Source: Nicotiana tabacum | Taxonomy: Eukaryota; Streptophyta; Magnoliopsida; Solanales; Solanaceae | Assembly (NCBI RefSeq): GCF_000715075.1 | Contig: NC_134089.1 | Coordinates: forward strand, 109,561,157-109,625,156 | Length of the DNA stretch: 64,000 nucleotides | Direction of reading: 5' to 3' | Shown here: in pieces, positions 23,988 to 36,193 of the stretch | Position numbering within the stretch: the first letter of the stretch is position 1 | How the letters are laid out: each line of letters begins with the position of its first letter | Program-made: the position numbers and the translations under genes | Notes under the pieces: generated by a model | Told to the model about the DNA's origin: nothing | Databases searched by the model: none | The model's input: the letters and a program-made list of their open reading frames with translations, nothing else

Positions 23988-26150
23988 TGATGAACTGACA
24001 ATTGTGACATGCAACGAGACAACGCAACAAACGGATATAGACTCAGAAGAAGATGATATACCAGAAGAGGTTGTTAAAGAAGTTGAGGATTTTGAGAACG
24101 GACCTAAGTCTAACCTGGACGAAACTAAGGTTGTCAACCTGTGAGATGCAGAAAATGTCAAAGAAATGCGCATCAGTGTTCATCTGTCACCATCAGAAAA
24201 GAAAGAGTACACAAAATTTCTAATGGAATATGAGGACATATTCGCCTGGTCTTATGATGACATGACTGGTCTCAGTACATCTATTGTAGCTCACAAATTG
24301 GCAACCGATCCGACATGTCCACCAGTAAAACAGAAGCTCAGGAAGTTCAAACCTGTCATGAGTTTGAAAATCAAGGAAGAAGTCACCAAGCAAGTCAAAG
24401 CCAAGGTTCTCAGGGTAGTAGAGTATCCAACATGGTTAGCCAATATTGTGCCAGTACCGAAGAAGGACGAGAAGGTTAGAGTCTGTGTCGACTACTAGGA
24501 TCTCAACCGGGCCAGTCCGAAAGATGACTTCCCCTTGCCGAACATACACATTCTAATTGACAAATGCGCCAAACATGAACTACAGTCGTTCGTTTATTGT
24601 TTTGCTGGGTATCATCAGATATGGATGGATGAGGACGACGCGGAGAAAACGACTTTCATTACGCCATGGGGGATGTATTGTTACAAGATGATGTCGTTTA
24701 GGTTAAAGAATGTTGGGGCCACCTACATGAGGGCCATGGCTACTATTTTCCATGACATGATACACAAAGAGATCAAAGTGTATATAGACGACGTCATCAT
24801 CAAATTCAAGAGAGCCACTGACCACATGGAAGATCTGAGGAAGTTCTTCAATAGACTAAGAATGTACAACTTGAAGCTGAATCCCGCCAAGTATGCATTC
24901 GGGTTTCCTGCCAGAAAACTACTTGAGTTCATTGTGAGTCACCGAGGAATAGAATTAGATCTGTCAAAGGTCAAAGCCATCCAAGAATTACCACCATCGA
25001 AGAACAAGAAAGAGGTTATGAGTTTCTTGGGAAGACTTAACTACATCAGCCGGTTCATAGCTCAATCCACTGTCATTTGTGAGCCAATCTTTAAGATGTT
25101 GAAGAAGGACACCGCTACCAAATGGACTGATGATTATAAGAAAGCCTTTGATAGAATCAAGGAATACCTGTCAACGCCACCAGTTTTGGTCCCGCCCGAG
25201 TCGGGTAGACCTCTATTACTCTACCTTACAGTATTGGATAGAGCGTTCGGTTGTGTTCTGGGGCAGCATGATGAAATGGGAAGAAAGGAGCAGGCCATCT
25301 ATTATCTCAGCAAGAAGTTCAACCCGTACGAGGCTCGATATTCTCTATTGGAATACACCTGTTGTGCTCTGACTTCGGTAGCTCAGAAGTTGAGGCACTA
25401 TTTCTGTGTCTATACTACTTATCTCATATCAAGAATGGATCCTTTGAAGTATATCTTTCAGAAGCTCATGCCCACTGGCAAGCTAGCCAAGTGGCAAATC
25501 CTACTGTGTGAATTCGACATTATTTACGTGACTCAGAAGGCAATCAAAGGACAAGCACCGGCAGATCATCTTGCTGAAAATCCTGTGGATGGAGAATATG
25601 AGCCTCTAAAGACGTATTTTCCTGATGAAAAGGTATATTTCATAGGGGAAGATATTGCAGAATCCTATGATGGTTGGAGAATGTTTTTTGACGGAGCAGA
25701 AAACTTCAAAGGAGTTGGTATAGGAGCGGTCCTAGTATTAAAAACTGGCCAGCATTATCCGGTGTCTGCCAAGCTCAGGTTCCCGTGCACCAATAACATG
25801 GCCAAGTACGAAACCTGCATCTTAGGGCTCAAGCTGGCCATTGACATGAACATTCAGGAATTGCTAGTGATCGGAGATTCAGACCTGCTTATACATCAGG
25901 TCCGAGAAGAATGGGCAACCAAGAACTCCAAGATACTCCCTTATCTGCATCATGTACAGGAGTTGAGGAAGAGGTTCACAAAGACAGAGTTCCAACATGT
26001 TCCCAGAGTTCAGAATGAGTTTGCCGATGCATTGGCTACCCTATCGTCCATGATACAACACCCAAACAAGAACTTCATTGATCCTATTCCGGTAAAGATC
26101 TATGATCAGCCAACTTATTGTGCTCATGTGGAAGAAGAAGCAGACGGAAA
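23988..26150 (+). pseudogene. T1 RT, RNase H and second (archaeal-type) RNase H
   Basis: It starts with an acidic linker (DSEEDDIPEEVVKEVEDF), a stop at about 24142 and then the RT domain from 24166 (EDIFAWSYDDM, PVPKKDEKVRVCVDY). A stop at 24496 precedes PKDDFPLPNIHILID; the catalytic YIDDVIIK is at about 24780-24803. The native RNase H region with FGCVLGQHDEMG and YLSKKF follows (about 25240-25420). The second RNase H has FFDGAENFKGVGIGAVL (about 25685), AKYETCILGL, GDSDLLIHQV and FADALATL (to about 26045), which keep the D-E-D-D acids. Outside the two stops the frame is open to 26841. Confidence 0.92.
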
Positions 26151-27412
26151 ACCTTGGTTTCATGATATTAAGGAATATTTGACGAAGGGAGAATGTCCAG
26201 AACTCACAAATCCTACTCAGAAGCGCACATTTCAGAGATTATCTAACAACTTCTTTCATAGCGGAGGAATCCTGTATAGGAGGACTCCTGATTTGGGATT
26301 ACTAAGGTGTGTCGACGCAAAGGAAGAATCCAGGCTATTGGAGGAAATTCATGCAGGGAACTGCGGTCCACATATGAATGGCTTTGTTTTAGCCAAGAAA
26401 ATACTCCGAGCTGGTTATTTTTGGGTGACTATGGAAATGGACTGCATCCAGTATGTCAGAAAATGCCATCGCTGTCAAATACATGCAGACATGATAAAGG
26501 TGCCTCCAAATGAGCTTACTGCAATAAGATCGCCATGGCCGTTCGCCGCTTGGGTAATGGATGTTATCGGACCTATCGAGCCTGCCGCATCAAACGGGAA
26601 TAGGTTCATTCTAGTGGCAATTGATTATTTTACCTGGGTTGAAGCAACACCGTACAAAGAAGTGACTAAGAAAGTGGTAGCAGATTTTGTCCGCGACCGT
26701 ATTGTTTGTCGGTTCGGAATTCCAGAGTCAATCATCACTGATAATGGTTCCAATCTCAACAGCGACCTGATGAAAGCCATGTGTGAAACCTTCAAGATCA
26801 AACACAAGAATTCTACAGCTTACAGACCCATTATCATATAGAAATCCTGAACGGAGTTGTAGAAGCCACCAATAAGAATATCAAGAAGATACTAAGGAAG
26901 ATGATAGAGAAGCATAAGCAGTGGCATGCGAAGTTAGCATTTGCTTTATTGGGATACCGCACCATAGTTCGCACATCAACCGGGGCAACTCCCTATATGT
27001 TGGTTTATGGTACAGAAGCAGTCATTCCCGCCGAGGTAGAAATTCCCTCCTTGAGAATCATACAGGAAGCAGAACTTGACAATGCAGAATGGGTAAGGAG
27101 TCCCTACGAGCAGTTAGCTCTTATAGATGGGAAAAGAATGAATGCAGGTTGCCATGGTCAACTTTATTAGAACAGAATATCCAGAGCCTTCAACAAAAGA
27201 GTCAAGCCGAGACAGTTTACACTGGGGCAGCTGGTGTTAAAGAAGATTTTCCCGCATCAAGATGAAGCCAAAGGGAAGTTCTCTCCCAACTGGCAGGGTC
27301 CATACATGGTTCACCGGGTTCTAACCGGAGGAGCCCTCATACTTGCAGAAATGGATGGTGAAGTCTGGCCGAAGCCGATCAATTCAGATGCAGTGAAGCG
27401 ATACTATGTGTA
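26150..27412 (+). pseudogene. T1 integrase
   Basis: The zinc-binding part has HAGNCGPH (about 26350) and CHRCQIH (about 26463). The core has Asp in VMDVIGP (about 26555) and TDNGSN (about 26737) and Glu in VVEATNKN (about 26858). Between the second Asp and the Glu, about 20 bases (26831-26850) replace an expected short segment and shift the frame. The C-terminus continues through GYRTIVRTSTGATPYMLVYG, a stop at about 27168, and ends AVKRYYV-stop at 27412. A GPY/F-like FSPNWQGPYMV motif is at about 27280. The element would have used it for integration. Confidence 0.9.
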
Positions 27413-28101
27413 ACTCTTATGGTTTCCTGTATGATGTAATTTGAACTACGCTTGACCTGATTCACGTTTAAGAGGGGATACGCAGGCAGCCCTATGGGTT
27501 CGGTCACAATTCAATAAAATTTTCATTTCCCCCTGCTATTAGAAACTGTGGCAGGATTTTGAGGAGGACCCTCAAAATTCCGAAGTTGATTTTAGCCATT
27601 TGTCGCACACAGCCGTAAGAACTACCAGCCCAGTAAACTAGGGCAGAATTTTAAGGAGGACCCTCAAAATTCCGGAGCGAGAGAGGTTGCAATATCTTGA
27701 ACCGCGTCGCATTCGTCGGTTCATCTAAAGAAAACTATTTTAAATTATGTATTTATGTTACATTTTTTCTGAATCATGCATGTCTGGTATCAAAATTGCT
27801 TTGTTTAGAAATGCTACCCCAATGATACACAATGCCAAGCAGGACAAGCGAATCTCATGGGGAAACGAACTAACCTTCCCCCCTTTTACAAAACTCATGA
27901 TTTTTCTTTAAATGTAGGCACTCAAGTCGTAAAATCATTAGATATATCTATACACTCATACTTCTAGGGAATACAACTCTCGGAATCATCATCTATTTAC
28001 AGTTGCTATCCGTACACGACATCCACAACATCCACAATATAGTAATTAGCTATCAGCTATCATCTATCAGCTAAAAGATTTCATTACTATTCGCCTTTTA
28101 T

Positions 28102-28530
28102 TTTCTGCATAAGCTACCTTTCTGCCTTTCGAGGTTAAGCTCTGCCTCCATCTGCATTTCTCTGCATTGCATAAGGCTATCTTTTTACCTTCCAAGACTA
28201 AGCTCTGTCTCCATCTGCATTTTCTGCATTGCATATGACTACCTTTCTGCCTTCTGAAGTTAATCTCTACCTTCATCTGCATCTTCTGACTTGCATAAGG
28301 CTACCTTTCTGCCTTCCGAGACTAAGCTCTGTCTCCATATGCATTTTTTGCATTGCATAAGGCTACCTTTCTACCTTCCGAGGTTAAGCTCTACCTCCAT
28401 CTGCATCTTCTGCATTCCATAAGGCTACCTTTCTGCCTTCCGAGGTTAAGCTCTACCTCCATCTACAACTCCTGCATTGCATAAGGCTACCTTTCTGCCT
28501 TCCGAGGTTAAGCTCTACCTCCATCTGTAT
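28102..28530 (+). repeat. Tandem repeat, ~61-bp unit x7 (T1 3' UTR)
   Basis: The unit is CTGCATTGCATAAGGCTACC then TTTCTGCCTTCCGAGGTTAAGC and CTCTACCTCCATCTGCAT. The last three units are nearly identical and the first ones more diverged, as expected if the array grows from its right end. Confidence 0.85.
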
Positions 28531-28531
28531 G

Positions 28532-28690
28532 GCTGAAATACCGCCACTCTATTCCTTATGCACGGCTAAAATACCGCCATCTTATTTCTCTTGCATGGCT
28601 GAAATACCGCCACCCTTTTTTTACGTTTTGCATCGGCTGAAAGATCGCCACCTTCTGCATTTTCATGGGCTGAAAGATCGCCAATTTGTC
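28532..28690 (+). repeat. Tandem repeat, ~33-bp unit x5 (T1 3' UTR)
   Basis: Units begin CTGAAATACCGCCA or CTGAAAGATCGCCA and end near TTGCATGG. The array directly follows the 61-bp repeat and shares its TGCAT word. Confidence 0.75.
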
Positions 28691-29290
28691 CAAAGGCGTC
28701 ATTATTCAGAGGCACTATTTTCATAGCCCGAGAATGCCATGCCATAGCCTAAGGACCCCATTTTATCATTTGCATATCATAATTCAAAGTCATCATGGTT
28801 CGGAGGCATCATCCTCATAGTTCGAGAACATTATTTCATAGCCTGCGAATCCTTTATCATACGCTTCATGGCCCAAGACATCATGGTCTGAGGACGTCAT
28901 CCTTACCATCCAAAGACAGCATTCACGTTCCAACGGGAACTTGTATCACGTTTAAATTTATGCACAATATACATATGCTGGTATTGTTCATTCGCAGGTA
29001 CACCGGCTAGCAATGGTCGTCTCAGTAGGAGCGATCTCGCTCCAGTTCCCGCAGCCTATCAGACTCTGACCATCCTTTCTCAACCTAAACATCGCATCCA
29101 CTTTTCGAAAATCTAAATCGGCATACTACGCCGATGGATCCAGAACTACATATGGCCTCATTCTTGTAATACCAGGGATATGTAGGCAGCTCAGAAACCA
29201 GAGCTTGGTCAAAACTCTTCAAAATCGTTTCATTCGGTCAAAATTGGCCATCATATCTTTACCCGACAACTCTTTCATCTTTCCCGGGTA

Positions 29291-29302
29291 AAGAGGGGCA
29301 GC
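29291..29302 (+). other. T1 polypurine tract
   Basis: AAGAGGGGCAGC lies directly before the 3' LTR start (TATTGATACCC). T2 has the same tract at 49935-49947. Confidence 0.85.
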
Positions 29303-32300
29303 TATTGATACCCAATTTTTCCCTATATATTTTTATATACAAAATACTTTCAATATAGCATATATATGCGTATATAAGCATTCCAAAGTGTTTTGGTATT
29401 TTTTCTAATTTTTTTCAAAAGATTTTAAAATCAATTTATTTGTCCACTTTAGCAGTACAAAAACCAATAATTATTCCCAAGATTATCATTTTAGTGAATA
29501 ACTTATCTTATTCTCATATTTATACCAAAATATAGTTAAGGTGATTTTTGTATATTTTTACAAATTTTATTTGGTATTTGTAAAGCTAAATTGCATATAA
29601 TTGCAATTCTAGCCTATTTTAAGTTTAATAGCATTTTACAATTGTAAAATTATTTCCAGTATTTTTAAATTAATATTTATATATTATTAATTGGCTTAGT
29701 ACTTTTAGTTTTCTTTTAAAATTATTTTTACTATTTTTATAAAATAAAAGGGAAAACTAGCTATTTAACATCTAGCCTCATTCCATTTCAAATACAACCT
29801 TTTTACCTTTCAATTTTAACCATTTTTTGACCCAATCTTAACCCATTTGGACCTGCCCAATTTTTAATTTGACCAAACCCACAACCCGATCCAAATGACC
29901 CTTACCCGATTCCCATCTACCCTCCTAAATCTGGGTCGTTGATCACACAAGATCAACGGCCGTAACTCACCCTTCCATAATTAAACCAAACGACCTACCC
30001 TAATATCCCTCATTCTCACCTGACCCGCCGCCTTTGAATCCCAAACGCTCTCAAATCCTCTCATCAGCTTTTCGAAACCCTAGCCTCCTCCTACCTTATT
30101 TCACCATGTTTTCACCGCAATCCATGGATTCTCAGGCCATGGACGGTCTGTACTCATCCATCTCCATCATTATAACTTGGGTGTTCGAGGTTTTGAAGGC
30201 TGACTTCGATGGTTCTTCCAGATCTTCTTAGATCTTCATTTCTATAGCTTCTCCGGCCATGCTCCAGCACATTCAGGCCTCAGGAGCCTAATTCCTCACC
30301 TCTTCGACTCAGGATCTGATTTTTCTTCCAAACCTTTCTCATTTCAGGGTTTCTCTGAAACCCTAAGTTGTTCAAGGCTCTTCTCTGCTTATTTTCTTAA
30401 ATTTATGGTATGTTCGTGTTCTACTAGGCTTCTAAAGTGTTTACCCCAAATTTTCTTTTCAAAAATCGTTTCTGAAAAAGTTTTCAAAAAGATCTTTCTG
30501 ATTCTTTCTTTATGTGTGTTTGTCTGTGCTATGCTCGTATGGCTTCTTTTACTACGCGTGTATTGTTCTCCGACTCTTCTTTTTCTACTATACCTGTTAC
30601 TCCTGTTAATCCTTGTTATATTTCCCTTACTCTTCTATTATATGTGCTTACTGTTAGTTTTTTTAAATTTTTGTTTGCTCTATTAGACTCTGTTTGCGTT
30701 CTTGCTAAACAAGTTTCCTCTGTTTTAATTTAAGTCTGTATCACCTCTTCTTTTCTGAACTTGTTTAAGTTCCCAGTTTCTCAAATATGATCTCTATGAC
30801 CTCAAATTAGCTTTCTTTCTTTGTATCATGTTTGTTTGTTTCTCATAAGTCTTTGAAAGAGGCTTCTGAGCCTGTTTCAATGACTTGCTTTCTCATCTCT
30901 ATGAAACCCTATGATTTGGGGGTTTCTTGGCAATTTTGAATTTGTGCAAGTTAGGGTTCCGCTTTGGGACCCTGAACTCTCAGACTCATTGTGAGTCTGC
31001 AAACTGGACTTGTACCCTTTCTTGCTCATGATTCTGAACCTCTCTTGGAGTAAACTCTCTTCTATATAACTTCTTGATTCACATGTTTGTGTGCTTTATA
31101 TATGTGAACTCGTCTTTCAAAAGGTCTTTACCGACTAATTGATTGATTTCGAATTCCTTTTAATGAGTCCTGACTGATTGTTACTGATTCACTCTAATTG
31201 AACCTTCTTTACCTTTCCTGACTTGGGTCATTCGAGATTAAACCTGTAACTTTGATTTCCCTAGTTGTTTGATTGATTCCCTTTCCTTATTTTTCCCAAG
31301 CCGTGTACCACTGAGCTTTTCCTTAAATAAACTTCTATGCATTTACCCCTTTTGTGCTACTTTGAAAAGGTTTTAATCAAAATTTCTTTCCTTAAATGTC
31401 TTCTACCCGTTTGAAATCAAATCCCTTAACTGAAGGGAAATTCTATGTGATTGATTGCAAGTTATTTTCTTACCTTTCTTACTTACTTCTCTGCACTATA
31501 AAAGGGACTACCCTTCCGCACTTTTAAGACACTTCCAATTCAATACTTTTACACCACTACTTCGAGTTGAACACCTCGAGCCTTTAGTTCAATACTTTCA
31601 ACTTACTTACATACTTACAATACTACTTTGAGTTCAATACTCTTACAACATTCTACTCTTTCTGAGATCTTTTGGAACTGTTTGCTTGCAACTTGGCTTT
31701 CTCAAGACTGCGTTTATTTGTTTGTTTTCCCTGAAACTGGTATGTTCTAATTTAACTTTTCTGCCTCACTCCCCTATGTGTTTATTTACAGTTTCTGCAA
31801 GCTTGTTTACTATGTTATTCATGTTCAGTGATTAATGTTAACTATGTAAACTATTTTTTATCTTTGCATCTGCTGTTTGTTATGAATTCCCTATACCCCC
31901 ACTCCCTTATATGTGTTTGAGTTAAGGTTCATGGCCTGATAACATCCAAGTTGTTGCTTAGGTCTGAACCTGATCCTCAATGGATCCTAACTCCCAACTT
32001 TGGCTAATAAGCTGGTCCGGGGTGTGCCAGCACTCCTAATTGTTGGGCATGACCACCAGCCTGTCATGGCCTTCCCCTAAATCCCCTCTATGCACTTTCA
32101 CTCTCTCTTATATTCTATGTTCTGCCCCTTCCGCCCCCTCTTATGAGCCTTGCTTTGGGACCTTGAGTTTCCTCTGAACTTGGACATTTGAGGGTTGGCT
32201 CTTCCACACTGCACTTGCTTAAGTCTGCAATATATTTGGGGTGTAAGCACTTCCCGGAGTCCACTTGAGGCTCTTAGGGAACTTTGACACATCCCAAATG

Positions 32301-33999
32301 AGAGAAAGCTTTGGAAATCTGATCCTGGAAGTTGGTTCATCTCATATTGTTAGACCTTGAGTCTGAATTAGGCTCATTGGTTATAGCTTAAATTTCTGAT
32401 GTAATTTTACTTTTCTTGATTCATTCTGGTCTGTAATATTTTATAATAACTTATGGGGTTCTAAGTGAAAAAGGGTAGGGTCATTTATGTATGCAAAGGG
32501 TAGACAACATGCTCATAGGTGTTACTATTTACAACTTCTGCACTTCTGCATATCATATAGAAATCCTGCCTATAGTTTCTGCACTTTTGCATTAGAAATC
32601 CTGCCTATAAGTGTCTGCACTTCTGCATATCATATGAAAATCCTGCCTATAAGTTTCTGCACTTCTGCATATCATATAGAAATCCCGCCTATAAGTTTCT
32701 GCACTTCCGCATATCATATAGAAATTCTGTCTGTAGGTTTTTTCTGCACTTCTGCATATAGAAATCATGATCATAGGTTTTTTGCACTTACGCATATACC
32801 TCCATCATTAGGCAAACATTTATAGGTTAAAAATAACAAAATGCATCATAGATACCATGTCTATAGGACTCCTGCACTTTCATAATTGTTTTAAACCAAC
32901 GACGCTTAGAAAGCATGCCTATAGGAGTAATTAACCAAATCTGAATCGTTTGCAAGTCTAAAATCAGTAGTAATGTCGTTTAATATCTGCACATCTTATT
33001 TTTTATATATAATCAGTAAGCCTTCTTTAAAATCAGAGTAAGCATCGTTAGATATCATGACTATAGGTTTCACCTAGGCAAGCCATTAGGTAATTAATTA
33101 ACTGCATCAGTCTTTGATAATTACAACCAGTGGAGGCCTAATTCGGACTTCTCATCTGAGAAATATGTGATAAATCAGCCTTCCCTAATGCTTTAAATTT
33201 AATTCAGACCATAACCAGTATTTGTAAGTCATGCTAAACAACTTGTTTCTTTAAATGAGGAGGCCCGTTTCAGCCCTTTAAACTGTTATGTGTTCTCCCA
33301 TACCTGCCTTATATGTTTTGATCGTCGCCCTAGAATTTTATCCTTTTAAAACTCTGAAAAGCCAAATCTCCCTTCCCTTTAGGACTAATAGTCCCAAATG
33401 CCTCCAGGACTGATAGGATTGGGGCGTGTACTAGCATGCAATAAGTAACGACACTATTCCACGCTTAATACCTTAACGGGGTGGGAAAGGGTAGATATGG
33501 ATATGATGACCGGTATGCTAATACCACGTGTAACCCCTCTTCTGAGGAGTGATTATCGGATATTGCATTAATATGATCCATATTATTTGTAAACCTAGGA
33601 CCCCCTTTCCTTTATTTGTTTATTTTATTCTCAAACTATTTCTTTAAAATTTCTGCTTTCTTTACTTTCGTCAAACTCTCAACTTGCTTGCAATATTATG
33701 TGAAAACCCCCTTCTACTTGAGACTTCTATTTGCCTACTTGTTATTCAAAGTCACAATTGTATCATGGCCGGGAACCACACTAGTGGATCTTGGGGGGTG
33801 CCTAACACCTTCCCCTCGATATAATTTCTAGCCCTTATCCGAACTCTGATTTTCCAACTCGAACTCTTCTTTAGTGTTCTAATGCACTTTAATCATTAGG
33901 TGGCGACTCTTAAAAAAACCCAATTCCCAAGAGGGAACGAGTTGTCCTCCCAAATGTCATGAATCCGATTTTGCTTTCTTAGAAAAAGGGGGCACGACA
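29303..33999 (+). repeat. T1 3' LTR (4697 bp)
   Basis: It starts TATTGATACCC (second base changed from the G of the 5' LTR) and ends GGGGGCACGACA at 33999, followed by CTAAA. TATAAAAG is at 31497-31504. It lacks the 714-bp duplication of the 5' LTR and has about 240 bp near 29811-30062 that the 5' LTR lacks. Divergence from the 5' LTR by eye is about 5% outside the 31027-31690 tract. Confidence 0.92.
32538..32800 (+). repeat. Minisatellite, ~42-bp unit, 6 copies (T1 3' LTR)
   Basis: Same unit as at 17444-17790 but with six copies, so the copy number changed in one LTR after insertion. Confidence 0.88.
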
Positions 34000-34170
34000 C
34001 TAAACACCATCTACTTAGAAAGAACATTCATACAAGAATAAGAAATCACAAGTATAACTCAAAACTTTAAACGATCACCACATTATCAAATAAAAGAATC
34101 ATACAACTTTCAAATCATTTTCCTAGAGTTTTTAGTTTGGGGCATTTCACACTATTCATTATTTGTTCAC

Positions 34171-34352
34171 AATACCACCGCTATCTTGAGCGGAGTCCGA
34201 TCTCAACCCGATCGGCTAGGTTGCCTCATTTGAGACATATACTTCAATCACAATCTCATTTTCCTTCTTTTCCAGAATTCATTCACAATACCTTTCTAAT
34301 ACCACCGCTATCTTGAGCGGAGTCCGATCTCGACCGATCGTCTAGGCCGCCT
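34171..34352 (-). repeat. Direct repeat with small hairpin in S1
   Basis: A segment starting ATACCACCGCTATCTTGAGC occurs at about 34171 and 34298. Each copy contains CCGCT-ATCTTG-AGCGG, a 5-bp stem with a 6-base loop, and then GGAGTCCGATCTC. It is a small LTR-internal duplication. Confidence 0.65.
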
Positions 34353-35245
34353 TATCAAGGCATTGTTCCCTTCTCATAAATCAATTCATTTCACATATAT
34401 CATTTCATAGGCACTCGGGGGCTACGACTTATCAAATCATTCTTGGCGCTAGGCCGCATTTTACATCGTTCCCAATTTTCAATATTAGCTTTGCCAGTTA
34501 GGACAGTAGGTGCACACAAGAGCAATTTAAATTACAAACGTAGATAAGATTTCATGTAGATAGCACAATATATTCAGCTGCAATCTCAAGTTAAGGTCTA
34601 AACATTTCCAATACATAATTCATACCTTTGCCCCTTTCAAGCTGTCAAGATAGCACGTTGATTATGTTGGGACATATTTTTCACACACATAAGGTTACAA
34701 CACCAACTCATGTAAAACAACAAGCAATGCAACAATTCAACTTTAATCTTGCCATGCCCACACAATCACCAATGAAGCTCAATTTCTAAAAGATGGGGTT
34801 TTAGCCATACATACCTCAACCGAGCTTTCCTTAATCCTATAATGTTCCGGAATGTTCGCATCTCAATCTATTTAAGCAATATAGCACAATTTAACTCATA
34901 ATCAAGAAAAGATCATAATCTAAGCTCTCTTGAGCATTTTACCGAGCAATTAGTGTTCATTAAGGCCTTAGGGTTCTTTTTATGCAAGATTACACTAGCC
35001 CATTACTCATGCCTCCTCTTATATAATTCCTCATACTCTTCAAGAACACATGCATGCAATGCAAACCCTCTTATCCCCATGAATTACCTCACTAATGATC
35101 CTTTGTAGTTATGTGTAAAAATGAGAGCTGAGGTGATGAAGCCTTACCTCTTGGGATGAAGGTTTAGGTCCCTCACTTGATTATCTTCAATGATTCAACA
35201 AGGATTTTTGGATCAATATTGATGAAAGTCACTTCCCCTCTCTAA

Positions 35246-35695
35246 GACCCTCTCTCTCTCTCTCTCTCTCTCTAAAAGCATCACAAAAATAAGCTCAAAT
35301 GAGCTATTACACCGTATATAACGATAGGGGGTCGGGTTTAAAATTTAGAAAATTGGAGCCCCGAGTCGGATCTGCGATCACAAAGCTGACATGCGGTCCG
35401 TATAATAGACCGCAAAAATGCTCCCCAAGACCTGAACACACTGCCTGGGTATGCGGCAGAAATGTGGTCCGCATACCCGTTCTGCGGTCGCATAATGCAC
35501 CGCAGAACTTCCCCTCACAAAATCCCAAGGGATATATGCGACGACTATGCGGTCTGCATATCGGTTATGCGATCGCATACTTGACCGCATAGTTGACCTC
35601 AAATTTGACCAACACACTGACTTACTTTGCGGCGATTATGCAGTCCGCATACCTGATATGCGACCGCATTCTCGACCGCAGAATCGCCTTTTCTG
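35246..35695 (-). promoter_or_regulatory. S1 LTR promoter region: (CT)n, TATA-like box, CpG array
   Basis: In minus orientation a CpG-rich array (35340-35695) of ATGCGGTCCGCA, ATGCGATCGCAT and ATGCGACCGCAT type palindromes precedes TTATATAC (about 35314-35321) and then a (GA)n microsatellite (35250-35273). Small open frames here are products of the array. Confidence 0.55.
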
Positions 35696-35753
35696 GAAAA
35701 TATTATTTCTTGACTTTTGGGTTTAGGGTGGAAATTCTTCACGGGGACTCACA

Positions 35754-36193
35754 ATAAAACCCTTATCAAGAAATTCCTGTAGCTGATCCTTAAACTACTT
35801 CAACTTAGGAGGGGCCATACGATATGGAGGAATACAAATGAGCTGAGTGCCCGACAACAAATCAATGCCAAAATCAATATCTCTATCGGGCGAAATGCTT
35901 GGAAGATCAGCTGGAAACACATTAGAGAAATCTCGTACTAGTAGGACTGAATCAACTATAGGGGTATCAATACTGACATCTCTCACATAAGCTAGATACG
36001 CGTCACACCCCTTCTCAAACATACACTGAGCCTTAAGGAATAAAATAACTCTACTGGAAGTATGATCTAAGGTACCTCTCCACTCTACTCACGGTACACC
36101 TGACATTGCCAGTGTCACAGTTTTGGCATGACAATCAAGAATAGCATAATGAGGCGACAACTAATCCATGCCCAAGATAACATCAAAGTCTAC
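35754..36193 (-). pseudogene. E2 protease end, linker and RT N-terminus
   Basis: The minus strand encodes the post-protease segment (CDAYLAYVRDVS at about 36005), FSNVFPADLP, DIDFGIDLL and YRMAPPKLK, then the start of RT up to the S1 insertion. This is the same order as E1 at 1690-2010. The upper end is cut by the MITE at 36194. A stop lies just after the KLK motif. Confidence 0.85.

Larger units (their letters stand above)
27413..29290 (+). other. T1 3' untranslated region
   Basis: No domain is encoded. It contains a GAACTACG...GATACGCAGGCAGCC motif (27443-27507) and a weaker copy (29143-29210), two copies of a TTTTGAGG-AGGA-CCCTCAAAA hairpin (near 27556 and 27648, the second with TTTTAAGG on its left arm), and two tandem arrays (28102-28690). 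Tat/Ogre elements often carry variable tandem repeats here. Confidence 0.8.
13748..33999 (+). mobile_element. T1: Tat/Ogre-type Ty3/gypsy element, full length, decayed
   Basis: It has two long LTRs (13748-18987 and 29303-33999), an Arg-type primer site, ORF1, gag, protease with G-patch, RT, native and archaeal-type RNase H, integrase, a repeat-rich 3' untranslated region and a polypurine tract. It is flanked by CTAAA (13743-13747 and 34000-34004). Dual RNase H, an extra ORF before gag and very long LTRs are known traits of the Tat lineage including Ogre. It inserted into S1. Many stops make it non-functional. Confidence 0.93.
13182..35753 (-). mobile_element. S1: solo LTR of another gypsy-type family, split by T1
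   Basis: Left piece 13182-13747 and right piece 34000-35753 together give about 2.3 kb with TG...CA ends. In minus orientation it starts TGTGAGTCCCCGTG at 35753 and ends GGGGCGTGACA at 13182. It is flanked by the 5-bp duplication ATAAA (13177-13181 and 35754-35758). It interrupts E2 RT exactly where E1 is continuous. No gag, pol, primer site or polypurine tract of its own is present, so it is best read as a solo LTR left by LTR-LTR recombination. Superfamily is inferred from the ends and organisation. Confidence 0.8.

Noticed and set aside
14606..30686. Hydrophobic open frames at 14606-14908 and 30405-30686 that look like small membrane proteins
   Set aside because: They are the same place in the two T1 LTRs, T-rich by composition, and their C-termini diverge by frameshift; presence in both LTRs is not independent evidence.
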